A DNA stretch of 64,000 nucleotides, from the NCBI RefSeq assembly GCF_001666835.1, contig NZ_LZJF01000197.1, positions 38,393 to 102,392 of the forward strand. The letters run 5' to 3'. The translations under genes and the position numbers were made by a program. The stretch comes from Mycobacterium sp. E3251. Its GTDB lineage: Bacteria > Actinomycetota > Actinomycetes > Mycobacteriales > Mycobacteriaceae. The notes below the pieces were generated by a model that did not search any database, was not told the DNA's origin, and saw only the letters and a program-made list of their open reading frames with translations. Below are positions 50,684 to 58,991 of the stretch, piece by piece; the first letter of the stretch is position 1; each line of letters starts with the position of its first letter.

Positions 50684-52840
50684 CTACCTTGTTGATGGCT
50701 CACGTGGCAGTCCCAGAAGACGCTCGGCAACAAGGTTTCTGATGATCTCCGATGTCCCACCGGCGATAGTCAAGCACCGGCTGAACAGGTAATCATGCGT
50801 GACCTCGGGTGCGCCGCCGATGAGCAGAGCGGTCCTGGCGATGCTCAGCGCTAGCTCGGCCACGCGCTGAGCATGTTCGGCGCCAACGATTTTGACGATG
50901 TTGCCTTCAACGCCCGGGCCCGATTCGAACACGGCGCGGGCGGCTTGGCGCATGTTGAGCGCAGCGATGCCATAGGCCTCAACGAGCAGGGCCCCGACCT
51001 CACGCGCAAGTCCGCGATCATTTCCGCCATGACGTCTCATCAGATCGAGTAAGGATTCGGCCTCCATCGTGACCGAACCGCCTCCGATCGAAACCCGCTC
51101 GTTGCCCAGCGTCGCCATGGCGACCGCCCAGCCTGCGTTGACGGCTCCGACGACATCGCGGTCGGTGACAAGAACATCGTCGAAGAACACTTCATTGAAC
51201 AGTGTCTCGCCGGTGATCTCGGTGAGCGGGCGAATGGTCACCCCGGGGGCGGCAAGATCGATGATCATCGCCGTGATGCCTTTGTGTTTGGCCGCGTCGG
51301 GGTCAGTCCGGACGGTGGCCAGGCCGCGCTGACAGTTCATTGCGTCGCTGGTCCACACCTTCTGCCCGGTGACCAGCCAGCCGCCGTCAATCCGCTTGGC
51401 GCGGGTAGAGACCGCCGCAGCGTCAGATCCTGCACCGGGCTCACTGAACAGCTGGCACCATCGCACCTCGCCTTCAAGGCTCGGCCACATCAACCGCTCG
51501 ATCTGTTCGGGGGTGCCGTGTTGCAGCAGGGTCGGGACCACCCATTCGCCCAGGCCGAGGCTCGGCTTGTCCAGCCCGGCGAGCACCTCCTCGATCACCA
51601 GCTGTTCGGCGGAGTCGGCGGCGCGACCGTAAGGCTTCGGCCAGTGCGGCTGCAGATAGCCGCTTCGCGCCCAGAGTTTCTGGCGGTCTTGATCTTTCGT
51701 CGTGGCGAGGTCGGCGCGAAACTGCTCCGCTGACTGCCGGTATTGCGCGGCCTCGGGCGGCAGGTCGACGGAATTGTGCCGGCGCAACCCGTCGCGTTGC
51801 ATGTCGTACACCGCGTCACGAAGCACTGATTGATCGCCGAAGAATGCATGCAACACCGTCGCGCGCCGGACGTACAGGTGGGCATCGTGCTCCCAGGTGT
51901 AGCCGATGCCGCCGAGTATCTGAATGGTCTTCAATGACACTCGTTGGTACGCCGGCAGCGCATGGCCCGCGGCCATTGCGGCCGCCAAATCAGCCTCACT
52001 GCCGTTGGCGCGTGCCGCATCCCAGACCACACCCGTTGCCAGTTCGGTGTCAAAGAGCATGTTGGCGCAGTGGTGCTTTACGGCTTGAAATGACCCGATC
52101 GGCCTGCCGAACTGCTCGCGGGTGGCCGCGTAGGCCGTGGCCATTTCGGTGCACGCGGCAAGACCACCGGCGGCCTCGGCGGCCGCGAATAGACGCAAGA
52201 TCTTCATAGCCGGCAACGCCGCTCCGACGAGCGTATCGGCTATCGGCGCCGACGACATCGCAACAGCTGCAATGGGTCTCATCAGCCGATCGATGCTGTC
52301 GGTGCGTCGAGCCTCGACAGCGTCGCCCGCGGGAACGATCAGCACGTCTTGTCCGGCCCACACCAGATACAGGTCGGCTCCGGGCTCGGAGAGCGCAGGG
52401 ACGGCGTCAACCGACATGCGCGACCCGGTCGCGATTGCATCGCCGGCGAAGGTTATGCCGGCAATGACATCGCCGGACACCAACCCCGGTAACCAACGCT
52501 CGCACTGTTCATCGGTGCCGAACTGGGCAATCACCGATGACGCCGCGGCCGTCGGCAGGAAGGGGCCGCCGAGCGCGGCACGGCCGAGCTGTTCGAGCAC
52601 GATGGCCAGCTCGGGCAGGCCATAGCCCTGGCCGCCGTACTTCTCGTCGACGTGCATTCCGAGCCACCCGGTCGACACGATCTCCTTCCAGAGGGGATCG
52701 GTCGACCACCAACGGTCGGGGACATCCGGGTCGAGCAGGATCCGGCGTGCGGAGGCGATACCTCCGCGCCCGGACACCATGGCACTCGCCACCTCGGCAA
52801 GGTCGCGATGGTCTTCTGTAATCGCCAGCGGCACAGGCAA
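50684..52840 (-). CDS. Two-domain (fused) acyl-CoA dehydrogenase
   Basis: A 718-residue protein containing two ACAD units in tandem. The first (about 1-350) has MHVDEKYGGQGYGLPELAI and REQFGRPIGSFQAVKHHCANM; the second (about 370-718) has LFSEPGAGSDAAAVSTRA, TGQKVWTSDAM and TIAGGTSEIIRNLVAERLLGLP. Only the second retains the full FAD/substrate motifs, so the first may act like the divergent small subunit of alpha2beta2 FadE enzymes, here fused covalently. Fused ACADs of this length are known in mycobacteria (FadE6/FadE22-like). Second-last but two in the 54350 operon. Confidence 0.9.
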   Translation of the reverse strand: MPVPLAITEDHRDLAEVASAMVSGRGGIASARRILLDPDVPDRWWSTDPLWKEIVSTGWLGMHVDEKYGGQGYGLPELAIVLEQLGRAALGGPFLPTAAASSVIAQFGTDEQCERWLPGLVSGDVIAGITFAGDAIATGSRMSVDAVPALSEPGADLYLVWAGQDVLIVPAGDAVEARRTDSIDRLMRPIAAVAMSSAPIADTLVGAALPAMKILRLFAAAEAAGGLAACTEMATAYAATREQFGRPIGSFQAVKHHCANMLFDTELATGVVWDAARANGSEADLAAAMAAGHALPAYQRVSLKTIQILGGIGYTWEHDAHLYVRRATVLHAFFGDQSVLRDAVYDMQRDGLRRHNSVDLPPEAAQYRQSAEQFRADLATTKDQDRQKLWARSGYLQPHWPKPYGRAADSAEQLVIEEVLAGLDKPSLGLGEWVVPTLLQHGTPEQIERLMWPSLEGEVRWCQLFSEPGAGSDAAAVSTRAKRIDGGWLVTGQKVWTSDAMNCQRGLATVRTDPDAAKHKGITAMIIDLAAPGVTIRPLTEITGETLFNEVFFDDVLVTDRDVVGAVNAGWAVAMATLGNERVSIGGGSVTMEAESLLDLMRRHGGNDRGLAREVGALLVEAYGIAALNMRQAARAVFESGPGVEGNIVKIVGAEHAQRVAELALSIARTALLIGGAPEVTHDYLFSRCLTIAGGTSEIIRNLVAERLLGLPREPSTR

Positions 52841-52938
52841 CGCTCCATTCTCGGTTGTGACGTCAACGGCTCGTCGCTGGACGACGACGTGCTGGTGAAA
52901 CAGCTATTGATCGCAATTCGGTTATGGCTGAATGGAGT

Positions 52939-53202
52939 TCACGCCGGGTGGCCAGGTCGCTGCTGGTCGAGGTGAGTGCTGTATTCATCCCTGATGGATT
53001 CCATTGCGTTGAGGCGGCGTGTCAACAGCGCGATCTCGGCCTCGTCATCGGAGTCGGCGGCGTCGAGCTGGCTCAGCCGCACCTGCGTGCGGCCGATCTC
53101 CTCGACGAGACGTTCTCGTGCCTCGTCCTTGGTCAGCAGGTCCTGGTCGGTCCAGTCGGATAGCGGCAGCTGTTCGACCGGCTCGACGCCGTCGGCGGTC
53201 AT
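52939..53202 (-). CDS. Small coiled-coil-like protein, 87 aa
   Basis: ATG 53202 overlaps the amidohydrolase stop (ATGA). The product is acidic and helical with heptad-like spacing (TKDEARERLVEEIGRTQVRL, then DDEAEIALLTRRLNAMESIRDEY), suggesting a short coiled coil. No family name is known to me. Translational coupling to the amidohydrolase suggests an accessory or stabilising subunit (inference). Confidence 0.6.
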   Translation of the reverse strand: MTADGVEPVEQLPLSDWTDQDLLTKDEARERLVEEIGRTQVRLSQLDAADSDDEAEIALLTRRLNAMESIRDEYSTHLDQQRPGHPA

Positions 53203-54350
53203 GCAGATCGTGGAAAGTTGTACAGCTTGCGCGTGTTGAGCTCCACCATCTGGTGCACCTCGTCGTCGGGAACATCCTTGAACGCCTGGGCTGCGCGCTC
53301 CCGGCTCTGCGGCCAGAATGAGTCCGAATGCGGGTAGTCGCACTCCCAGGTGATGTTGTCCATTCCGATCTTGTGCCGCGACTCCACGCCGAAGTCATCT
53401 TCGATGAAGCAGCCGTGGAAGTGGCGCCGGAACAAATCGCTGGGCAGCACCTCTTGGTTGATGTTCTGGTAGTGGCGGTGTTTGCGCCACACGCTGTCGC
53501 AGCGTTCAAGGATATAGGGGATCCAGCCGATGCCGCCCTCGGATAGCCCGACCTTGAGCTTCGGATGCTTGTGCAGCGCATGGGAGAACAGCCAGTCCGT
53601 CAACGCGCCCATGCTGATGGTCCCCATCAGCACGATGAAGACCGCAAACGGCGCGTCCGAAGCGATCGGCGGGGGGAAGCCGCCGGAACCGAAGTGCTGC
53701 GCCAGCACTAAGTCGGTCTCCTCGAACGCCGACCACAGTGGGTCCCAGTGATCGCTGTGCAGCGACGGCAGCCCGAGCCGATCCGGCAGGTCGGGGAAAC
53801 TGACGCACTTGGCGCCCTTGGCGGCCATCCGGTGGAGTTCCTTGATGCTCGCGTCGAGGTCCCAGAACGGCAGGATCGCGACGGGCACGAACCGGTCCGG
53901 CGCGGTCGCCGCCCACTCGTCGATGTGAAAGTCGTTCCAGGCCTGGGAGCACAGCAGCGCGAGATCTTTGTCCTCACCCTCTGCGAAGACCGCGCCCGCG
54001 AACCGCGGGAAGGACGGAAAACAGGTCATCGCCTGCACGCCATCGATGTCCATGTCAGCCACCCGCGCCTTGGGGTCGTAGCAGCCCGGAATCATGTCGT
54101 CGTAGCGGACCGGTTCGATGCCGTATTCCTCCGGCTTTTTGCCCGCCACAGCGTTGAGTCCGATGTAGGGGTAGATGCGACCTTCGTACTCCCACACCTG
54201 ACACATCTGGCCGGTGTCGGGCCGCTCCCACTCGATGATCTTGGGTCCCGCTCCCAGGTATTTCTGGGGCAGGCGGTCGCTCCAGACCTTGGGATGCTCG
54301 ATCAAGTGGTCGTCTACGGAGATCAGCTGCATCCAGGGCTGCAGGGGCAT
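53199..54350 (-). CDS. Amidohydrolase-fold (ACMSD/LigJ-type) metal-dependent hydrolase
   Basis: A 383-residue TIM-barrel amidohydrolase 2 family protein starting at ATG 54350 (AAGGAAG upstream; an open frame to 54395 lacks a site). The N-terminal ISVDDHLIEHP carries the metal-binding D-x-H-type start, LSEGGIGWIPYILE and the C-terminal WECDYPHSDSFWP supply later ligands. Relatives include decarboxylases and C-C or C-N hydrolases acting on carboxylated rings. It heads a five-gene operon with a small coiled-coil protein, two FadE genes and a MaoC-like protein. A second paralogue is encoded at 62192-63427. Confidence 0.88.
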   Translation of the reverse strand: MPLQPWMQLISVDDHLIEHPKVWSDRLPQKYLGAGPKIIEWERPDTGQMCQVWEYEGRIYPYIGLNAVAGKKPEEYGIEPVRYDDMIPGCYDPKARVADMDIDGVQAMTCFPSFPRFAGAVFAEGEDKDLALLCSQAWNDFHIDEWAATAPDRFVPVAILPFWDLDASIKELHRMAAKGAKCVSFPDLPDRLGLPSLHSDHWDPLWSAFEETDLVLAQHFGSGGFPPPIASDAPFAVFIVLMGTISMGALTDWLFSHALHKHPKLKVGLSEGGIGWIPYILERCDSVWRKHRHYQNINQEVLPSDLFRRHFHGCFIEDDFGVESRHKIGMDNITWECDYPHSDSFWPQSRERAAQAFKDVPDDEVHQMVELNTRKLYNFPRSA

Positions 54351-54389
54351 CGGTGCTTCCTTGTGGTTCGAGGGACGTGCAAAACAGAA

Positions 54390-54409
54390 AAACATTTAGT
54401 TATTTCTGA
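54390..54409 (+). promoter_or_regulatory. Shared motif site G in divergent promoter
   Basis: AAACATTTAGTTATTTCT at 54390-54407 is an exact 18-base copy of site F. It lies 40 bases upstream of the amidohydrolase start and in the gap shared with the plus-strand SDR gene. TAGTGT just downstream is a plausible plus-strand -10 element. Confidence 0.55.
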
Positions 54410-54567
54410 GGTAGTGTAGTAGCTCGCCGGACGATGCGGCAAGCGGGTCTGGCCAGCATGTTCCCTTTGTGTGCCCGGGTCGACCCGCTGACGTCGTTGG
54501 GTGCGCTGAGTCGGCAGTGGAGTCGGCCGTGGCACCGCTGCCACAGGACTGTAATCGGAGGTTAGTC

Positions 54568-55377
54568 GTGAACTTCGACCTCGAGGGCAAACGGGCCCTC
54601 GTCACTGGCAGCAGTTCGGGAATCGGCGCGGGCATCGCTACGGCGCTCGCCGCCGAGGGGGTATCCGTGGTCATCCATGGCCGCAACGCAGATCGAGTAA
54701 ACCTGGTTGCCAACGAGATTCGACAAAGTGGCGCGCGAGTCGCCGCCGCGGTAGGCGACTTGGCTAGCGAGGATGGCGCCGCGGACGTTGCGAGAATGGC
54801 AGTCGCTGCCTTCGGCGGGATAGACATCCTCGTCAACAACGCCGGCGGAGCGTCGGAGACGGGAGTGCAGTCGTGGTTCGATCTGCCCGTGTCGGAGTGG
54901 GGGGCCACCTATCGGCGCAACGTGCTTTCGGCGGGCTATCTGGTTCACGCGCTGGCGCCGGCGATGAAGGAGAAGGGCTGGGGCAGGATCATCCAGATCG
55001 CCTCCGCTGCGGGAATCATCCCGACGTCGGGCCAGCCGGATTATGGACCGTCCAAGGCGGCGATGATCAACATGTCCATGGGCCTATCAAAGGCGTTGGC
55101 CGGCAGCGGTGTAACGGTCAACACGGTGATGCCGGGCATGATCATGACCAGCGGGCTCCGTGACTTTTTACGCATCTTCGCCGAGCGCCGCGGCTGGGGT
55201 GACGATCTGGACCGCGCCGCGGAATATGTGCTGAAAGGTACTGGGCAGACCGTCCATCGAATCGGCCAAGTCAGTGACGTCGCCTATGCCGTCACGATGC
55301 TCGCCAGCCCGAAAGCCGAGTTCTTCAACGGGATGAACCTTCACATCGACGGCGGAGCGACGGGATCGATCTATTGA
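54568..55377 (+). CDS. SDR family oxidoreductase
   Basis: A 269-residue SDR starting at GTG 54568 (CGGAGG upstream). Motifs: TGSSSGIGAGIATALAAEG, ILVNNAGGASE, PDYGPSKAAMINM (YxxxK) and C-terminal FFNGMNLHIDGG. A classical catalytic set is present. It overlaps the next gene by four bases. Both are divergent from the amidohydrolase operon under motif site G. It probably oxidises a hydroxyl group of a pathway intermediate. Confidence 0.9.
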   Translation: MNFDLEGKRALVTGSSSGIGAGIATALAAEGVSVVIHGRNADRVNLVANEIRQSGARVAAAVGDLASEDGAADVARMAVAAFGGIDILVNNAGGASETGVQSWFDLPVSEWGATYRRNVLSAGYLVHALAPAMKEKGWGRIIQIASAAGIIPTSGQPDYGPSKAAMINMSMGLSKALAGSGVTVNTVMPGMIMTSGLRDFLRIFAERRGWGDDLDRAAEYVLKGTGQTVHRIGQVSDVAYAVTMLASPKAEFFNGMNLHIDGGATGSIY

Positions 55378-56294
55378 CTCTCAAATTCACCCTCGAATAT
55401 CCGAGTGACGTTCCGACTGCAGGCCCCGAGTTCCGTGACCCGACGGTCATGCGCGTGATCGCCAGTCAGGCCGAAGCGCTCGGCTTCGATGCGATAGCGC
55501 TGGCCGACCATCCGGCACCGTCGGCGAAGTGGCGACGGGCCGGCGGCCATAACACCTTCGAGCCCGCCGTCGCTTTGGCCTTTTTCGCGGCAGCCACCAC
55601 CACGATCCGGTTGATGACGCACCTGTATGTGTTGCCATTTCGGAATCCGTACCTGGTCGCGAAAACTCTTACGTCGTTGGACATCGTGTCCGGTGGGCGG
55701 TTGATCGCCGGCGTGGGAGCCGGTTATCTCCGTTCCGAGTTCGCTGCTCTGGGAGTCGACTTCGACGCCCGAGTCGGGCTCTTCGACGAATCGCTGACTG
55801 CGCTGCGACGAATCTGGACCCACCCCGAAGAGCCGGTCTCCGGATCGAATTTTGCCGCCACCGGGGAAATGAACCTCGACGTGCCGATCCAAAAGCCCCA
55901 TCCACCGCTGTGGATCGGCGGCAACAGCGTCGCGACCCTGCGACGCGTCGTTGAGCACGGCAGCGGCTGGAGTGCGGTGGTCGCCCCGGCATCCATGGCG
56001 TCGTCGGTCCGGACCACCGCTATCGTCGGGGCGGAGGACTTTTCACGAGCGGTCGACAGACTGCGAGAGATGCTCGCGGCATCCGGCCGCGACCTGAACA
56101 GCGTTCAAATCCAGGTCGCCGCTCCCTCGGTCGATTTCGACGATGCCGCTGCGGTATCCGGACTCGACGAATACGTTTCCGCCATGACCCGCGCAGGGGC
56201 GACGCACATCCTCGCCCACGCCGACGCCTCCTCGGCAACGGTGGCCGAAACCTACCTCACCCGCTTCGCTGAGCATTTCGGCATGGCTGCGTAG
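55374..56294 (+). CDS. LLM-class F420-dependent oxidoreductase
   Basis: A 306-residue luciferase-like monooxygenase-fold protein; TTG 55374 overlaps the SDR stop (TTGA). It has MRVIASQAEALGFDAIALADH, TTIRLMTHLYVLPFRNPYLVAK, the SGGRLIAGVGAGYLRSEF strand and KPHPPLWIGGN, all typical of the F420-type mycobacterial LLM group. It probably reduces or oxygenates a substrate with F420H2 or FMNH2. The gene ends one base before a perfect hairpin that fills the gap to the convergent fadE. Confidence 0.9.
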   Translation: MTLKFTLEYPSDVPTAGPEFRDPTVMRVIASQAEALGFDAIALADHPAPSAKWRRAGGHNTFEPAVALAFFAAATTTIRLMTHLYVLPFRNPYLVAKTLTSLDIVSGGRLIAGVGAGYLRSEFAALGVDFDARVGLFDESLTALRRIWTHPEEPVSGSNFAATGEMNLDVPIQKPHPPLWIGGNSVATLRRVVEHGSGWSAVVAPASMASSVRTTAIVGAEDFSRAVDRLREMLAASGRDLNSVQIQVAAPSVDFDDAAAVSGLDEYVSAMTRAGATHILAHADASSATVAETYLTRFAEHFGMAA

Positions 56295-56312
56295 GCGGGC
56301 GCGCTCCCGCCG
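56295..56312. terminator. Perfect hairpin between convergent stops
   Basis: GGCGGG-CGCGCT-CCCGCC fills the whole 18-base gap between the LLM oxidoreductase stop and the fadE stop. It is GC-rich with no T-tract, a form compatible with bidirectional termination in mycobacteria. Confidence 0.5.
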
Positions 56313-57449
56313 TCACAGAATCTTTGCTTCGACGGCCAGTCGGTCCCAGTGGTCGTCGGGCCGGCCGAACAGCACCTCATCGGTGCAGGCCCGGCGGACA
56401 AACAGGTGTGCGGAGTCCTCCCATGTGAAGCCGATGCCGCCGTGGATCTGCACGTTGGCGTTCGCCATTCTGCGCAGGGCTTCCGAACACACCGCTTTTG
56501 CCATGCTCGCACGCCAGCCCAGCTCGCCCGGCATGTCGCCGTCCGCGGCCTGCAACGCCGCCTGAGAAGCCGAGCGCGCCCACTCGAGGTCGATGAGCAT
56601 GTCCGCGCACTTGTGTTTGATTGCCTGGAAGCTGCCGATCGGCCGATTGAATTGCACACGTGTGCGGGCGTATTCGGTCGAGATCTGGAGCACGCGCTCG
56701 CAGGCACCGACCTGCTCGGCGCTCAGCACCGCCATGGCGAGGTCGACCGCGCGCCCTACGACATCATCGACGGGATCGCTGCAGGACAGTCGCACCGCCG
56801 GTGAGCCGGTGAAGGCTAGCGTCGCCATCGGACGGGTGCCGTCGAGCACGCGCTCGCGCTCGGCGCTGACGCCGCAGGCGGTGGCGTCGACGACGAACAA
56901 CGCAGGTTGCCCGTCGGCGATCGCGGCGACCACCAAATCATCTGCGGCATGGCCGTTCAGCACGTGCCGCGCCACCCCGGTGACGCTCCAGCCGTTGGCG
57001 GTGGGCTCGGCGTTGAGAGTGACGGCGCCACGCCGCCACAGCCCGCCGTCGCCGGTGAGCACCGCTGCAGCGGTGCGGTTACCCTCAACCAGCTCCGCCA
57101 GTCGATCTTCTGAGTTCGGATCTTGTGCTCGCAGTTCAATCAACAGTCCGGTGGCGAGTACCGCCGACGCGAGGAACGGCACGGGCGCCAGCGCCCGGCC
57201 CAACTCGTGGGCGACCACTCCCAAAGCCTTCGCGCCGAAGCCGGCACCGCCGAGGTGATCCGGCAGCGCGATCGCGGTCACGCCCACCTGATTGCAGAGC
57301 ACCTTCCACAATTCGGTGTCGATGCCGCGCTCGTTGGTTTCACCGTCGTATGCCACCGCGCGTACTCGGTCTTCGGGTGCCAGTCGCTCACAGGCGGAGC
57401 GAACGGAATACGCGAGCTGTTGACGTTCGTCGACGTCCAACTCCGTCAT
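56313..57449 (-). CDS. Acyl-CoA dehydrogenase, divergent subunit
   Basis: A 378-residue FadE-like protein starting at ATG 57449 (AGGAGGAAG upstream), overlapping the ligase stop (ATGA). Landmarks: ALPDHLGGAGFGAKALGVVAHELG, RTRVQFNRPIGSFQAIKHKCADML and IHGGIGFTWEDSAHLFVRRA. The GSDLA-type FAD motif in the middle domain is missing, as in the non-catalytic halves of heteromeric FadE pairs; no partner lies beside it, so it may pair with a FadE from another operon. Last gene of the thiolase/ligase/fadE operon. Confidence 0.87.
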   Translation of the reverse strand: MTELDVDERQQLAYSVRSACERLAPEDRVRAVAYDGETNERGIDTELWKVLCNQVGVTAIALPDHLGGAGFGAKALGVVAHELGRALAPVPFLASAVLATGLLIELRAQDPNSEDRLAELVEGNRTAAAVLTGDGGLWRRGAVTLNAEPTANGWSVTGVARHVLNGHAADDLVVAAIADGQPALFVVDATACGVSAERERVLDGTRPMATLAFTGSPAVRLSCSDPVDDVVGRAVDLAMAVLSAEQVGACERVLQISTEYARTRVQFNRPIGSFQAIKHKCADMLIDLEWARSASQAALQAADGDMPGELGWRASMAKAVCSEALRRMANANVQIHGGIGFTWEDSAHLFVRRACTDEVLFGRPDDHWDRLAVEAKIL

Positions 57450-58939
57450 CGACTTCCTCCTGCGATCTGTTGGGCTAGCTCGGATTTCGCGATCTTGCCC
57501 AGTCCTGTGAGCGGAAACTCGTCGACGATGACCAGGCGCTCGGGCCACTTCTGTTTCATCAGGCCGCGTTGGTCCAGAAAGGCGCACAGCTGGTCGAGGG
57601 TGAGGTCGGGTTGGCCGGGCGAGCGTCGGACGACCGCGCAGACCGCTTCCCCGCGCAGTTCATCGGGCTGGCCCACCACCGCGACCGCGTCGATGAGCGG
57701 GTGCGCAAGCAGTTCGTTTTCAATCTCGTCGGGGGAGATGTTCTCACCCTTACGGATAATCAGGTCTTTGATTCGGCCGGTGATCACGACACGTCCGTCG
57801 GGGCGCAGGTGGCCCCGGTCGCCGGTGCGGAACCAGCCGTCCGGTGTCACCGCACGTGACCACTGCTCGGCATCGATATAGCCCGGTGTCACATTGGCGC
57901 CGCGCAACTCGATCTCACCGGTCCCGCCGATCCGAATGTCGGCCCCGGGAATCGGCCGACCGGAGGTATTGGACTGCTGCTCCTCGGTATCGGTGGCCTC
58001 GCTGACGCAAATCATCGGCGCCTCGGTCATGCCGTAGGCGTGCAGGATCGGTACCCCCATGTGCCGCCGCACCTTTCGGTGCAGCTCGGGCGGGCAGGGC
58101 GCGCCGCCGCCGATCAACATCCGCAGCGACGGAATCAGAGGCTCGTCGCTGCCGGATGCGAGCTGCTCCGACAGCAGCATCTGATAGAAGGCGGTGCTGG
58201 AACCGGACACCGTGACCCGGTGGGCCGCCAGGATGCCAGGGAGCTGGGCGGCATCGACCTTGGGCAGCATGAGCGCCGAGAACGCCCCGATCAAACCGGC
58301 TGCGACATAGAGGATTCCGCCGACATGGGCTATCGGAAACGCGATCGTCCCGATTTCGTTTTCGTGCTCGCCAAGGCCGAGGTGCGCTGCAAAGCCACGT
58401 GCCGACGCCAACAGTGTGGTGTCCGTGTGCGTGACGCCCTTGGGGCGGCCGGTCGAGCCGGAGGTGAAGTAGATCCACCTGGCGTCGTCGGCTGAGCGCG
58501 TGCCGACGAGCATGGGGTCCAGACCTTCGGGCATGTCGCGCAGCACATTGAGGAAGTCGTCGGGCAACCTGACGACGGGAACGTCGGGCGGGGCGTTGGC
58601 TGCGGTCGTTCCGTCGACGACCAAGATGTCGGCATTCGCGACATCGTGGGCGGCGCGTACCTCGCGCTGCCGATACAGGTGGAGGACGGGCGCCTGCGTC
58701 ACCTGGGTTCGAGCCAGCGCGAGCATCAGGACCGCCGCGTAGGTGTACGACGGTAATTGCCACGCCACCGTCATCTCGGGTCGGACACCCGCCCGTGCGA
58801 GCCAGCGGGTGCCCGCCGCGGAGAGCGACGCCACATCCGCGACAGTGAGCGTCGCTCCCGATTCCTCCCGCAGCAACGGCTGGTTTGGTCGGGCACTCGC
58901 ACATTCGTCGAGCAGCCCCGCGATGGTGTCACCCGTCAC
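57446..58939 (-). CDS. AMP-forming acyl-CoA synthetase (FadD-like)
   Basis: A 497-residue ANL-family ligase starting at GTG 58939. Motifs: P-loop YFTSGSTGRPKGVTHT, YGMTEAPMI, WFRTGDRGHLRPDG, GRIKDLIIRKGENISPDEIE and the A10 Lys in LTGLGKIAKSEL. All residues for adenylation and thioester formation are present. It activates a carboxylic acid with ATP and CoA. The frame stays open upstream to 59212 but enters the thiolase gene. Middle gene of the 60146-56313 operon. Confidence 0.9.
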   Translation of the reverse strand: MTGDTIAGLLDECASARPNQPLLREESGATLTVADVASLSAAGTRWLARAGVRPEMTVAWQLPSYTYAAVLMLALARTQVTQAPVLHLYRQREVRAAHDVANADILVVDGTTAANAPPDVPVVRLPDDFLNVLRDMPEGLDPMLVGTRSADDARWIYFTSGSTGRPKGVTHTDTTLLASARGFAAHLGLGEHENEIGTIAFPIAHVGGILYVAAGLIGAFSALMLPKVDAAQLPGILAAHRVTVSGSSTAFYQMLLSEQLASGSDEPLIPSLRMLIGGGAPCPPELHRKVRRHMGVPILHAYGMTEAPMICVSEATDTEEQQSNTSGRPIPGADIRIGGTGEIELRGANVTPGYIDAEQWSRAVTPDGWFRTGDRGHLRPDGRVVITGRIKDLIIRKGENISPDEIENELLAHPLIDAVAVVGQPDELRGEAVCAVVRRSPGQPDLTLDQLCAFLDQRGLMKQKWPERLVIVDEFPLTGLGKIAKSELAQQIAGGSR

Positions 58940-58991
58940 TGCCCGGCCTTTTGCCGATTCGCTCCTCGCGCGCGATCGTCCGCAGGTGCGC

